From NCBI GenBank assembly GCA_046566145.1, contig JBKHXF010000014.1:1-43541 (forward strand): DNA of 43,541 bases, given 5' to 3'. Within the stretch, counting starts at the first letter, position 1. Every line of letters begins with the position of its first letter. Shown in pieces: positions 25,971 through 34,911 of this stretch. The position numbers and the translations under genes are program-made. The notes beneath the pieces are model-generated. The model saw nothing but the letters and a program-made list of their open reading frames with translations, ran no database searches and was not told where the DNA came from. Source of the stretch: JBKHXF01 sp046566145. Its GTDB lineage: Bacteria > Actinomycetota > Nitriliruptoria > Nitriliruptorales > Nitriliruptoraceae.

Positions 25971-26834
25971 TCAGTCGACGGCGAAGGAGCGGCGGGTGAG
26001 GCCCATCCAGAACCCGTCGATCGTCGGCGAGACGGGGGCCTCGGGGTCGCGTGCGGCACCGAGCGTCACGAACAGCGGCGACAGGTGCTCGACGGTGGGG
26101 TGGGCGTAGGGCATGCCGGGCGCCCGGTCGGCGTACGCGGCGAGCTCGTCGACGTCGCCACGCGCGAGCGATTCGGCCGCCCACGCGTCGAACTCCACCG
26201 ACCAGCCCGGCGGGGTCGCCTGCGGGTCGAGCCAGTGCCGTCGCTCGAGGAACGGCAGGCCGTGGGTGAGGAACCCGGACCCGATCACCAGCACGCCCTG
26301 TTCGCGCAGCGGACGCAGCCGCGCCCCGAGGGCGAGGAGCCGGGCCGGGTCGTGGGTGGGCAGGCTCATCTGCAGCACCGGGACGTCGGCGAGCGGGTAC
26401 ATGACCGTGAGGGGCACCCAGGCGCCGTGGTCGAGGCCGCGGGAGCTGTGCTGGTGGACCGGCTCCCCGTCGGGGAGCAACGCCGCGACCTCGGCGGCGA
26501 GCGCGCCGGCGTCCGGCGTCGGGTAGGTCATCTCGAAGAAGCGCCGCTCGAACCCGGCGAAGTCGTACACGAGGGGCGTCGCGGCGTCGGTGGCCGAGAG
26601 CGCCAGGGGAGCGGACTCCCAGTGGGCGCTGACCACCAGCACCGCGCGCGGCTTCGGCATCCCGACCGCCCAGTCGGTCAGCTCGCGCATCCACCCGGCC
26701 TCGTCGAGCAGTGGGGGTGCCCCGTGGGCGAGGTACAGCGCGGGCAGCGGTCCGTCGGCCTCGGTCCACCCGGGCTGGGCGGCGCTGCGTGGTCGGGCCC
26801 AGTCGAGGTGGCGGTCGAGCACGTGAGCGGGCAC
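25971..26834 (-). CDS. DODA-type (LigB-fold) extradiol ring-cleavage dioxygenase
   Basis: 287 residues. Class III extradiol dioxygenase of the 4,5-DOPA dioxygenase/YgiD group. The likely iron- or zinc-binding and catalytic histidines are in YLAHGAPPL, VSAHWES, GLDHGAWVPL and FLTHGLPF. The C-terminal PTIDGFWMGLTRRSF region is also characteristic. The substrate in bacteria is usually unknown (a catechol). GTG at 26834 has AGGA at 5 nt. A strong promoter (TTGACG, 17 bp, TACCGT) precedes it. It is divergent from the amidohydrolase gene across 119 bp; both are enzymes met in aromatic-compound turnover, so a shared stimulus is possible. Confidence 0.88.
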   Translation of the reverse strand: MPAHVLDRHLDWARPRSAAQPGWTEADGPLPALYLAHGAPPLLDEAGWMRELTDWAVGMPKPRAVLVVSAHWESAPLALSATDAATPLVYDFAGFERRFFEMTYPTPDAGALAAEVAALLPDGEPVHQHSSRGLDHGAWVPLTVMYPLADVPVLQMSLPTHDPARLLALGARLRPLREQGVLVIGSGFLTHGLPFLERRHWLDPQATPPGWSVEFDAWAAESLARGDVDELAAYADRAPGMPYAHPTVEHLSPLFVTLGAARDPEAPVSPTIDGFWMGLTRRSFAVD

Positions 26835-26861
26835 GGGGGTCCTGTCGGTGCGGGACCGGCC

Positions 26862-26890
26862 ACGGTACTTCGGATTCCAACTACCGTCAA
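26862..26890 (-). promoter_or_regulatory. Promoter of the dioxygenase gene
   Basis: On the minus strand TTGACG (26885-26890), a 17-bp spacer and TACCGT (26862-26867). This is one of the few full -35/-10 promoters in the window. A plus-strand TACCGT (26882-26887) overlaps its -35. Confidence 0.65.
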
Positions 26891-26916
26891 CGGTGGGGCG
26901 TCCTCCGCCCCGCCGC

Positions 26917-26922
26917 TAGCGT
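26917..26922 (+). promoter_or_regulatory. -10 box of the amidohydrolase gene
   Basis: TAGCGT, about 31 nt before the GTG at 26954, with a Shine-Dalgarno sequence in between. No -35 match. Confidence 0.4.
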
Positions 26923-26953
26923 CGGCGCGGACCCGGCCGACCGAGGGAGCACC

Positions 26954-27895
26954 GTGGAGCGGCTGACCGAGGGCGAGGTCGTCCCCGCCACCGCGTACCC
27001 CGCCACCGACGACGACGTCGCGCCGTTCGTCCGCGCGACGGGGGCGCCGGGGATCCTCGACGTGCACGTCCACGCGATGCCCGACCGGCTCCAGCAGGCC
27101 GTGTGGCGGTACTTCGACGGGCTCGAGGACCCGCCGTGGCCCGTCACCTACCGCGGTGACCTCGACGAGCGGGCCCGGGTGCTCGCGGGGCTCGGCGTCC
27201 GCGCCCACACCGCACTGGCCTACGCGCACCGCCCCGGCATGCTCGACTGGCTCAACGGCTTCACCCTCGGGCTCGCCGACGAGCGGCCCGAGGTGGTGCC
27301 CACGTTCACGCTGTACCCGGAGGACGGCGTCACCGACGCGGTCGCCTCGGCGCTGGAGCGAGGCGGCGTGGTGTGCAAGGTCCACGCCCAGCTCTCCCGC
27401 TACCACCTGACCGACCCGCGCCTCGACGACGCGTGGCGGCTGCTCGCCGAGGCCCGGACCGTCGTCGTGGCGCACGTCAGCGCCGTCTACGGGGTCGATG
27501 GCGGCGCGGACTTCTGTGGCGGCGACGCGCTCGCCGCCTTCCGTCGGCGGCACCCGGACGTCGTCGTCGTGGTCGCGCACCTGGGCCTGCCCGACCCGGA
27601 CGGGTCGATGCTCGACGTGCTCGCGCACGACGAGGGTGTCCACGCCGACGTCTCGATGGCGCTCACCGACCCGCCGTTCGGCGCCGCCGGTGGGGTCTCG
27701 AACGAGGTCGTGACGGCCCTTCGTGGGTCGGTCGCCGACCGGCTGCTGTTCGGGTCGGACTTCCCCACCATCCCGCACGCCTACGCGGCGCAGGTCCGCG
27801 GGCTCGCCGCCCTCCGGCTCGACCCAGCGGGGCTCCGCGCCGTGCTGCACGACCGCGCCATCGCCCTGCTGGCCACCGCGGGCTGGACCCCCTGA
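26954..27895 (+). CDS. Amidohydrolase-2 family (metal-dependent TIM-barrel) protein
   Basis: 313 residues. The first metal site is DVHVH (H38, H40), the later metal His are in the KVHAQ and VVAHLG segments, and the catalytic Asp is D269 in FGSDFP. The C-terminal LDPAGLRAVLHDRAIALL helix is typical of the family, in which enzymes decarboxylate or hydrolyse (ACMSD, gamma-resorcylate decarboxylase, lactonase-like). The substrate is unknown. GTG at 26954 has GAGGGAG upstream. The gene runs into a hairpin shared with the convergent GGDEF-EAL gene. Confidence 0.85.
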   Translation: MERLTEGEVVPATAYPATDDDVAPFVRATGAPGILDVHVHAMPDRLQQAVWRYFDGLEDPPWPVTYRGDLDERARVLAGLGVRAHTALAYAHRPGMLDWLNGFTLGLADERPEVVPTFTLYPEDGVTDAVASALERGGVVCKVHAQLSRYHLTDPRLDDAWRLLAEARTVVVAHVSAVYGVDGGADFCGGDALAAFRRRHPDVVVVVAHLGLPDPDGSMLDVLAHDEGVHADVSMALTDPPFGAAGGVSNEVVTALRGSVADRLLFGSDFPTIPHAYAAQVRGLAALRLDPAGLRAVLHDRAIALLATAGWTP

Positions 27896-27909
27896 CGGCT
27901 CGACGTCAG
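27892..27909. terminator. Short bidirectional hairpin containing both stop codons
   Basis: CTGACG and CGTCAG form a 6-bp stem around GCTCGA. The TGA of the amidohydrolase (27893-27895) and of the GGDEF-EAL gene (complement at 27906-27908) are both inside the stem. Confidence 0.4.
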
Positions 27910-30017
27910 CCCGCGTCGCCGCTGCTTCGGAGCGGCGTGACGGGGGCGATCCGGCGCCGACGGACGACGCCGGGGACGTCGTCGGCCTCCAGGGCCCGCG
28001 ACACGAGGTAGCCCTGGGCCCGGTCGCAGCCGAGGCGACGCAGCTGGGCCAGCTGGGCCTCCGTCTCCACGCCCTCGGCCACCGTCTCGAGCCCGAGGTG
28101 GCGGGCGAGGCCCGTGATCGCGGCCGAGACCATCGCGTCGTCAGTGCCGCTCCCGACGTCGCGCACGAACTCGCCGTCGATCTTCAGCGCGTCGATGGGG
28201 AAGCGCTTCAGGTAGCTGATCGACGAGTAGCCGGTGCCGAAGTCGTCGATGACGATCCGCACGCCCATCCCCTTCAGCAGGCGCAGGGTGACGTGGGCGG
28301 CTTCGATGTCCTGCACCAGCGTGTGCTCGGTGATCTCGAGCTCGAGCAGCTCCGCGGGGAGCCCGGAGGCCTCGAGCGCGCTGCCGACCTGCGCCGCGAT
28401 GTCGGCCTGCCGGAACTGCCGCTCCGACAGGTTCACCGCGACGCGCAGCGACAGGCCCTCGCGCTGCCACGCCGCACCCTGTCGGCACGCCTCGGCGAGC
28501 ACCCACTCGCCCATGGGACCCATCATGTCGGTGTCCTCGGCGAGCCCGATCCAGTCGGCGGCCTGGACCTCGGAACCGTCCTGGCGCATCCAGCGGACCA
28601 GCGCCTCGACGGCGACGACCTCGTCGGTCTCGAGCGACACCTGGGGCTGGAAGCGCAGGCGCAGGCCCTCCGTGTCCACGGCGCGGCGCAGCTCGGAGAT
28701 GGTGCGAAGGCGGGTGAGGTTGCGCTCGCGCAGCTCGGGGGTCGAGAACTGGAACGTGTTCTTCCCGCTGGCCTTCGCCTCGTACATCGCGGTGTCGGCG
28801 TGGCGCAGCAGCTCGTCGACGGTGCGGGCGTCATCGGGGTACATCGCGATGCCGATGGAGCCGCTGACGACCACCTGGCGCCCGCCGAGGTCGACGGGGA
28901 CCGACAGCGCGTCGAGGATCTTCTGCGCGGCGGTCGCGGCACCGTCGGGGGAGTCGAGGTGCTCGAGCAGGACGGTGAACTCGTCGCCGCCGATGCGGGC
29001 CACGGTGTCGGTGCGGCGCGCCACGTCCTGCAGGCGGCGGCCGATCTCGACGAGCAGGCGGTCGCCGGCGTCGTGTCCGAGCTGGTCGTTGACGTCCTTG
29101 AACCTGTCGAGGTCGACGAACATCAGCGCGACGTGCTCCTCGGATCGGCCGGCCGACGCCACGGCGTGGTCGAGCCGGTCACGGAACATCGTGCGGTTCG
29201 CCAGCCCGGTGAGGTGGTCGAAGCGGGCGAGGTGCTCGAGCTGCAGGCGGCTGCGCTCGCGCTCGATCACGGCCTCCTCCTCGCGCTGGGCGAGGGTCGC
29301 GCGGATGCGCCGGGTGGCCGGGCGGAAGACGAGCAGCGCCTCGATCAGCAGCAACGCGAGGGTGGCGACGAGCATCGATCGCTGGACCGACGCCGTCTCG
29401 AGCGCCCGCTCGCGGGCACTGGCGGCGGCGGCCCTCCGGGTCTCGGCGAGGGCGGCCCGGTAGGTCGAGGCGTCCTCGGCGAGCCCGGAGGCGCGTGACG
29501 AGAGCACCGCGTCGCTCAGCGGCTCGCCATCGACCGGCCAGTCGCGGACGAGCTGCTCCACCCCGGTGGTGAGCTCGCCGTAGGTGCGGGCGGTCGCGTC
29601 GATGACCTCCGTCGCGGAGCGACCGGCCTCGTCCTCCAGGATGGTGCGCTCGAGCCGGCTGCGGTCCGCCCGCAGGGCGTCGAGCGACGAGGCGACGTCC
29701 GGGCGGAGGTCCGTGGGCATCGCGGTCGAGGCGGTCCGGGCGAGCAGGTCACCGAGCTCGACGGCGCGCTCCTCCTGCTGGACGAGCAGGTCGGCCAGCG
29801 CGGCGGTGCGCACCTGGGTGTCGAGCGTCGTGCCGACGAGGAGCCACGACCCGGTCGCGAGGGCCCCGATGGCGAGCAGCGCGACGACCCAGGCGGCGGT
29901 GAACCGCTGGGTCGCCGTGGTGCTGCTGGTCGGGGTGGGCACTCGTCGTCCCGTACGTCGTGCCGGCGGGGTCGGCCGGGGTCGACGGCGACGGTCGTCA
30001 CCGTTGCCGGTCCTCAT
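27906..30017 (-). CDS. Membrane GGDEF-EAL c-di-GMP turnover protein
   Basis: 703 residues. N-terminal membrane helix at about 40-62 and a second at about 213-233 enclose an extracytoplasmic helical sensor region of about 150 residues. The GGDEF domain has an intact active site (GGDEF 343-347), and the product-inhibition I-site RRTD lies five residues before it. The EAL domain keeps EAL (471-473), VNLSERQF, ELEITE, the IDDFGTGYSS loop, LKIDGEFV, AEGVET and QGY, so the phosphodiesterase also looks competent. The protein could make or break c-di-GMP depending on signal. ATG at 30017. A perfect 13-bp palindrome lies between it and the divergent secreted protein gene. Confidence 0.92.
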   Translation of the reverse strand: MRTGNGDDRRRRPRPTPPARRTGRRVPTPTSSTTATQRFTAAWVVALLAIGALATGSWLLVGTTLDTQVRTAALADLLVQQEERAVELGDLLARTASTAMPTDLRPDVASSLDALRADRSRLERTILEDEAGRSATEVIDATARTYGELTTGVEQLVRDWPVDGEPLSDAVLSSRASGLAEDASTYRAALAETRRAAAASARERALETASVQRSMLVATLALLLIEALLVFRPATRRIRATLAQREEEAVIERERSRLQLEHLARFDHLTGLANRTMFRDRLDHAVASAGRSEEHVALMFVDLDRFKDVNDQLGHDAGDRLLVEIGRRLQDVARRTDTVARIGGDEFTVLLEHLDSPDGAATAAQKILDALSVPVDLGGRQVVVSGSIGIAMYPDDARTVDELLRHADTAMYEAKASGKNTFQFSTPELRERNLTRLRTISELRRAVDTEGLRLRFQPQVSLETDEVVAVEALVRWMRQDGSEVQAADWIGLAEDTDMMGPMGEWVLAEACRQGAAWQREGLSLRVAVNLSERQFRQADIAAQVGSALEASGLPAELLELEITEHTLVQDIEAAHVTLRLLKGMGVRIVIDDFGTGYSSISYLKRFPIDALKIDGEFVRDVGSGTDDAMVSAAITGLARHLGLETVAEGVETEAQLAQLRRLGCDRAQGYLVSRALEADDVPGVVRRRRIAPVTPLRSSGDAG

Positions 30018-30083
30018 CGGCAGGCTCGCACGGCGACCTGACGGCGTCGAGACCCCTCGGGCGCAGATGGTCCCCGCGGTCTA

Positions 30084-30096
30084 GTCATCCGATGAC
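30084..30096. promoter_or_regulatory. Palindrome GTCATCCGATGAC, possible operator
   Basis: A 6-1-6 perfect inverted repeat in the 180-bp divergent region between the GGDEF-EAL gene and the secreted Ala/Pro protein gene. It overlaps TAGTCA/TAGACC sequences that could be -10 boxes. Binding factor unknown. Confidence 0.35.
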
Positions 30097-30197
30097 ACCT
30101 CGCTCGTCGCCTCACGCTGCGTCACCAGCCGCCCGGACGCTCGTTGGGACCACGAGCCGGGACGACCCCGGCCGGGACCGCACCGAGGGAGCACACC

Positions 30198-30893
30198 GTG
30201 GGACGCCGCCGCCTCATCTCCATCCTCGCCGCCACCGTCGTGTCCGTCGGGCTCACCGTCGGCCCCGCGGCCGCCGCCGAGCTCGCGCCGGTCGGGGTGG
30301 CCGTGACCGACGTCGCCGACCAGGTGGTCGGACCCGGATCGGCCTCCGTGGAGGCCGGCGAGGACGACCTGTCGGTCACCGTCGATCCGCAGGTGGTCGC
30401 CGACGCCGCCGGCGCCGAGTCGCCGCTGCCGGCGATGGAGGCCGGTGCCTCGCCGCAGGGCCCGCGCGTCGGCGAGGCCGCCGCGCCCGCCCCGGCGCCC
30501 GCGCCGACCGCTCCCGCGACGCGGGGTGGCAGCACCTCCGAGGGGCAGAACGGGGTCGTGGGTGCCTCTGGCGGCTCGATCCGCTCCTTCCCGACCGCCA
30601 CGACGAGCCTCGCGGGCGCCCCGCTGGCCGCGTCCCTGCAGCAGGTCCCGGCGGCCTCGGCACCCGCGCCGGCGGCGAACGTGATGAGCCCGATGGTGGC
30701 CGAGACCACGATCGACGCGCCGATGATCGCGCCGCCGGCCGCCGTGGCCGCGCCGGCCTCGCCCGCGGTCGCCACCGCGCCGGTGCCGGTGCTGCCGGAC
30801 CTCCCCGAGGTGCCGCTGGCCCTGCGCGTCGCCACCGCCGCGCTGGTCGCCGCCACCGCCGTGTCGTGGACCCTGGTCCGCCGCGAGGTCTGA
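30198..30893 (+). CDS. Secreted Ala/Pro-rich protein with C-terminal membrane helix, function unknown
   Basis: 231 residues. GTG at 30198 with GAGGGAG at about 6 nt. A signal peptide (GRRRLISILAATVVSVGL..., cleavage near AAAA-EL) is followed by a beta-rich stretch to about 75, long low-complexity Ala/Pro/Thr regions, and a C-terminal hydrophobic helix (about 205-226) ending in RREV. The C-terminal helix with a short positive tail resembles a membrane anchor; there is no LPXTG before it. No domain was recognised. It is divergent from the c-di-GMP gene and followed by two hairpins, so it is a single-gene unit. Expression may respond to the same signal as the GGDEF-EAL protein (inference). Confidence 0.7.
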   Translation: MGRRRLISILAATVVSVGLTVGPAAAAELAPVGVAVTDVADQVVGPGSASVEAGEDDLSVTVDPQVVADAAGAESPLPAMEAGASPQGPRVGEAAAPAPAPAPTAPATRGGSTSEGQNGVVGASGGSIRSFPTATTSLAGAPLAASLQQVPAASAPAPAANVMSPMVAETTIDAPMIAPPAAVAAPASPAVATAPVPVLPDLPEVPLALRVATAALVAATAVSWTLVRREV

Positions 30894-30901
30894 CCCGACC
30901 C

Positions 30902-30937
30902 TCGGCCGCCGGCGCCGCTCCCGCCGCCGGCGGCCGA
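30902..30937 (+). terminator. First of two tandem hairpins
   Basis: A 13-bp perfect stem (30902-30914 with 30925-30937) around a 10-nt loop, just after the stop of the secreted protein gene. Confidence 0.6.
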
Positions 30938-30982
30938 CCCCACCACCGACGCGCGTGCCTGCGGCCCGCGCGCCCGACCCCG

Positions 30983-31009
30983 ACGCCCGGCCCTCGCGGC
31001 CGGGCGTCT
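30983..31009 (+). terminator. Second tandem hairpin, T-containing tail
   Basis: GACGCCCGGCC and its complement form an 11-bp stem with a 5-nt loop, followed by TTGGTGT. Together with the hairpin at 30902 it should insulate the fatty-acid-oxidation genes. Confidence 0.65.
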
Positions 31010-31184
31010 TGGTGTGCGCTCGTCGCACCCTGGCGCGCGGGCGGGCTGGCCCGCGAGGGCTGACCACGGTCCGTTACGTGCGCGCCTGACGCACATGACC
31101 CGCGCCCTGCGTGGCGGCGGGGGCCCGCCGGGCACCCAGCATCCTGCCGCACCCGCCGGCCGCGCCCCCGACGTCAGCGTCAGG

Positions 31185-31214
31185 TTGGTCCGCGAGCGAC
31201 CTCGGTGCCACCCT
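31185..31214 (+). promoter_or_regulatory. Tentative promoter of the thiolase-FadB operon
   Basis: TTGGTC (31185-31190), an 18-bp spacer and CACCCT (31209-31214), giving a leader of about 75 nt. The whole non-coding stretch is 30894-31296; apart from the two hairpins and this weak promoter, nothing was recognised in it. Confidence 0.3.
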
Positions 31215-31296
31215 GTCCCCGCGCGGCGCCGCACGCGCCCGGTGGACCCCGACCCGGTCCGCCCGCCCCCCAGCCCCGACCGAACAGGACGTGGAC

Positions 31297-32475
31297 GTGC
31301 CCGAGCTCAAGGACGCCTGCTACATCGACGGGGTGCGCATCCCCATCGGCCGCGCGAAGGACAGCGGCTACTACGCCCGCACGCGCGCGGACGACATGTC
31401 GGTCCGCACCGTCCGGGCACTGATGGAGCGCAACCCGTCCGTCCCGGCCGACCGCATCGACGACGTCGCCTGGGCCGCCACCGCGCAGACCGGCGACCAG
31501 GGCCTCACGCTCGGGCGCTCCATCGCGATGCTCGCGGGCCTCGGCAAGGAGGTCCCGGGGTACGCGATCGACCGCATGTGCGCCGGCGCCCTGACCGCGA
31601 TCGTCAACGGCGCCAACGCCATCCGGGTCGGCGCGCAGGACCTCGTCATCGCCGGCGGCGTGGAGCACATGGGTGGGCACCCGATGGGCGCCGAGGTCGA
31701 CCCGAACCCGCGCTTCCTCGCCGACAAGCTCGTCGACCCGAGCGCGCTGGTCATGGGCAACACGGCGGAGAACCTCCACGACGACCACCCGGAGATCACC
31801 CGCGACCGCACCGACGAGTTCGCGCTGCTGAGTCAGGAGCGCACCGCCAAGGCCATCGCCGACGGCGTCTTCGCCGACCACGTCGTCCCGATGACCGTCT
31901 GGTCGGAGGACGGCTGGAAGGTCGTCGACACCGACGAGCACCCGCGCCCCGGCACCACGCTCGAGTCGCTGCAGGAGCTGTCGTCGCCGTTCCGTCCGGG
32001 CGGGTTCGTCACCGCCGGCAACGCGGCGGGGCTCAACGACGGCGCCGGCGGCGTGCTGCTCGCCAGCCGGGCGACCGCCGACGAGCTCGGGCTCGTCCCG
32101 CGCATGCGCGTCGTCGACTACGCGTTCGTCGGTGTCGAGCCGGAGACGATGGGCTGGGGCCCCGTGCCGGCCACGGAGAAGCTGCTGGCCAAGACCGGGC
32201 TCACCATCGACGACGTCGACGTGGTGGAGATGAACGAGGCGTTCGCCGTCCAGTGCGTCGCGTTCCTCGACCACTTCGGGCTGCCGCTCGACAGCGACAA
32301 GGTGAACCCCTACGGCGGCGCGATCGCGCTCGGCCACCCGCTCGCCTTCTCGGGCGCCCGGCTCGCCATGCAGCTCGCGAGCTACTTCGACCGCCACGAC
32401 GAGGCGACCCGCGGCATCACCACGATGTGCATCGGCCTCGGCATGGGCGCCGCCGTGCTGTGGGAGCGCTGCTGA
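31297..32475 (+). CDS. fadA: Acetyl-CoA C-acyltransferase (3-ketoacyl-CoA thiolase)
   Basis: 392 residues. It performs the last step of beta-oxidation, thiolysis of 3-ketoacyl-CoA. The nucleophile is C95 in DRMCAGALTAI; the NEAFA motif, H347 in GHPLAFSG, and the acid/base C378 in MCIGLGMG are in place. GHPLAFSG differs from the usual GHPxGxSG at one position. The GTG at 31297 is preferred over GTG 31291 because AGGA lies at 7 nt rather than 1. It is 51 bp upstream of the FadB-type gene, and the pair should form the alpha2-beta2 fatty-acid oxidation complex. Confidence 0.92.
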   Translation: MPELKDACYIDGVRIPIGRAKDSGYYARTRADDMSVRTVRALMERNPSVPADRIDDVAWAATAQTGDQGLTLGRSIAMLAGLGKEVPGYAIDRMCAGALTAIVNGANAIRVGAQDLVIAGGVEHMGGHPMGAEVDPNPRFLADKLVDPSALVMGNTAENLHDDHPEITRDRTDEFALLSQERTAKAIADGVFADHVVPMTVWSEDGWKVVDTDEHPRPGTTLESLQELSSPFRPGGFVTAGNAAGLNDGAGGVLLASRATADELGLVPRMRVVDYAFVGVEPETMGWGPVPATEKLLAKTGLTIDDVDVVEMNEAFAVQCVAFLDHFGLPLDSDKVNPYGGAIALGHPLAFSGARLAMQLASYFDRHDEATRGITTMCIGLGMGAAVLWERC

Positions 32476-32526
32476 GCCCGGCCCCGCGCGACGCCCGCTG
32501 ACGAGACCTCACCAGGAGACCCCGAC

Positions 32527-34593
32527 GTGTCCGACGACATCCAGACCAAGTTCAAGGTCCAGTACTTCGACTCGCCGACGGCCGGCCGGCTCGCCATCGT
32601 CACGATGGACAACGGCCACGACCACACCAAGCCGAACGTGTTCGGCGAGGGGGCGCTGCGCTCGCTCGACGCCGCGCTGACGGAGCTCGAGGCCGCCGAC
32701 GACCTGAAGGGCCTGCTGCTCACCGGCAAGCAGTTCATCTTCGCCGTGGGCGCCGACACCTCCCAGTTCGTGGGCATCTCGCCCGAGCTGACCCGCGAGG
32801 GCGTCGCGACCGGGCACGAGCTCTTCGCCCGCATCTCCGCGCTGCCGTTCCCGACCGTCGCCGCGATCAACGGCGCCTGCATGGGCGGCGGGATGGAGAT
32901 CGCCCTGCACTGCGACGCCCGGACGCTGTCGACCGGTGCCGCCGCGCTCGCGTTCCCCGAGGTGTTCCTGTCGATCGTCCCGGGCTGGGGCGGCACGCAG
33001 CTCACGCCACGCCTCATCGGCGGGCCGAAGGCCCTCGAGCTCGTCGTCACCAACGCGCTGAACAACAACAAGGTCCTCACGCCGAAGCAGGCCTTCGAGC
33101 TCGGGCTGGCCGACCGGCTGTTCGACTCCGCCGGCTTCCTCGAGGACTCGGTCGCCTTCCTGGAGCAGCTCGTGCTCGGCGAGGTCGAGCTGGTCCGCGA
33201 CGTCGACCCGACCGAGGGCCTCGACGAGGCGTTGGCCAACACCCGCGCGTTCGTCGAGAACAAGGTCCACGGCGGCACGCGCGCGCCGTACGAGGCGATC
33301 GACCTGATCGAGTTCGCCGCCCGCGGCGGGGACCTCGCCGAGGGCCGCCAGAAGGAGGTCGACGCGATGGTCGAGCTCCTGCCGGCCAACCAGGCCCAGG
33401 CCTCGATCTACGCGTTCGACCTGGTCCAGCGCCGCATCAAGAAGCAGCCGTGGAAGCCCGACGCGCAGGGCCGCCGCATCCGCAGCATGGCGGTCGTGGG
33501 CTCCGGGCTGATGGGCGCCCAGATCGGCGCGCTGTTCCTGCAGCGCTACGAGGTCCCGCTCGTCATGAAGGACATCGACGAGGGCGTGCTGGAGAAGGCG
33601 AAGGCCCACATCGACGGCGAGCTCGACAAGCGCGTCCAGAAGGGGCGGATGAAGGCCGGCAAGGCCGAGTTCCTCAAGGGCCTCGTCACCTACACGACCT
33701 CCTACGAGCCGCTCGCCGGCGCGGACTTCGTCATCGAGGCCGTGCTCGAGCGGATGGACCTCAAGCAGGCCATCTTCGCCGACCTCGAGGCGGTGCTCGA
33801 CGAGGGCGCGGTGCTCGCGACCAACACCTCGTCGCTGTCGGTCGGGGAGATGGCGTCCAAGCTCGCGCACCCCGAGCGGGTCGTCGGCTTCCACTTCTTC
33901 AACCCGATCTCGGTCATGCCGTTCCTCGAGATCGTGCGGCCGGAGTCGGCCTCCGACGAGGCGGTCGCGACCGCGTTCGACGTCGCGAAGAAGATCCGCA
34001 AGTCGGCGGTGCAGTGCGCCGACACCCCGGCGTTCATCGTCAACCGGATGCTGACCCGCTTCAACGGGGCCGGCATCGCCGCGCTGCGGACCGGCACGTC
34101 CTTCCGCGACATCGACACGGCCTACAAGGGCCTCGGGCTGCCGATGGGGCCGTTCGAGCTGTTCGGGTTCGTCGGCATCAAGGTCGCGTACCACACGGCG
34201 GAGACCCTCGAGCAGGCGTTCCCGGAGCGCTTCGCGATCGACGACAACTTCCGTCGCATCGCGGACCTCGACGTCGCCGGCATCTACGACTGGGGCAACG
34301 GCGGCGAGGTCTTCCCCGAGATCCTCGAGCTGCTCGAGGTCGACGCCGACGCCACGCCGATGACGGCCGAGCAGGTCCAGCAGGCCGCCCTCGAGGCCGC
34401 CGCCGACGAGGCGCGGGCCATGCTCGACACGGGCGCCGTCGCCGACGCCCGCGACATCGACACCGGCATGCTGCTCGGCGCCGGGTTCCCGTTCTTCCTC
34501 GGTGGCATCTGCAAGCACCTCGACCAGGTCGGCGTGTCGCAGAAGGTCACCGGCGGCGAGCTGGTCACGGGGACCGACGGCGCCGTCGGCTGA
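32527..34593 (+). CDS. fadB: Bifunctional enoyl-CoA hydratase / 3-hydroxyacyl-CoA dehydrogenase (FadB-type)
   Basis: 688 residues, close to FadB/FadJ length. The N-terminal crotonase domain (about 1-200) has both catalytic glutamates: E124 in GGGMEIAL and E145 in FPEVFLSIVPGWGG. A linker follows. The NAD-binding domain has GSGLMG (325-330), ATNTSSLSV, and H456 in GFHFFNP with the paired Glu in MPFLEIVRP. The C-terminal 3HCDH domains include FIVNRML and GLGLPMGPFELFGFVG. The GTG at 32527 follows AGGAG at 8 nt. The thiolase is directly upstream, and a strong terminator follows, so the two genes are one operon. In some mycobacterial relatives the corresponding complex degrades long-chain acyl-CoA. 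Confidence 0.93.
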   Translation: MSDDIQTKFKVQYFDSPTAGRLAIVTMDNGHDHTKPNVFGEGALRSLDAALTELEAADDLKGLLLTGKQFIFAVGADTSQFVGISPELTREGVATGHELFARISALPFPTVAAINGACMGGGMEIALHCDARTLSTGAAALAFPEVFLSIVPGWGGTQLTPRLIGGPKALELVVTNALNNNKVLTPKQAFELGLADRLFDSAGFLEDSVAFLEQLVLGEVELVRDVDPTEGLDEALANTRAFVENKVHGGTRAPYEAIDLIEFAARGGDLAEGRQKEVDAMVELLPANQAQASIYAFDLVQRRIKKQPWKPDAQGRRIRSMAVVGSGLMGAQIGALFLQRYEVPLVMKDIDEGVLEKAKAHIDGELDKRVQKGRMKAGKAEFLKGLVTYTTSYEPLAGADFVIEAVLERMDLKQAIFADLEAVLDEGAVLATNTSSLSVGEMASKLAHPERVVGFHFFNPISVMPFLEIVRPESASDEAVATAFDVAKKIRKSAVQCADTPAFIVNRMLTRFNGAGIAALRTGTSFRDIDTAYKGLGLPMGPFELFGFVGIKVAYHTAETLEQAFPERFAIDDNFRRIADLDVAGIYDWGNGGEVFPEILELLEVDADATPMTAEQVQQAALEAAADEARAMLDTGAVADARDIDTGMLLGAGFPFFLGGICKHLDQVGVSQKVTGGELVTGTDGAVG

Positions 34594-34615
34594 GCGCCGA
34601 CCGCACGCAGCGCCC

Positions 34616-34649
34616 CGACGGGCCGCGACCACACGGTCGCGGCCCGTCG
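34616..34649 (+). terminator. Strong terminator of the fatty-acid oxidation operon
   Basis: A 15-bp perfect stem (34616-34630 with 34635-34649) with an ACAC loop, then TGGTCCGTTCG. The best hairpin in the window. Confidence 0.8.
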
Positions 34650-34911
34650 TGGTCCGTTCGGGGCGGCCGGGGCCGTGGGGACGGGGCAGCGGCCGAGGAC
34701 CGGTGGTCGACCGGCGGGGGCACCCCGGTCGCGCGGCCCCCGCCGGCCCCCGCCGTCGGGGAGGCAATGGATCGGTCGACGGACGGTCGGGGGCCGTCCG
34801 AGCGGGGCGGGGCGTCCGTCCGCCGGGGGGTGTGGAGGAGGTCAACCGGCGAAGACTCCGCACCTGCAGGCTCCGCACCCGCGGTGCCGTCGACCAGACG
34901 GAGGACCCCCG
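34650..34911 (+). other. Non-coding region before the duplicated-protein gene
   Basis: The stretch 34594-34911 (318 bp, including the terminator at 34616) contains no convincing gene. A CGGACGG/CCGTCCG hairpin lies at 34780-34800, and CTCCGCACC occurs twice (34856-34864, 34871-34879; 15 bp apart). No clear -10 or -35 was found, so the promoter of the downstream unit is not located. Confidence 0.4.
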
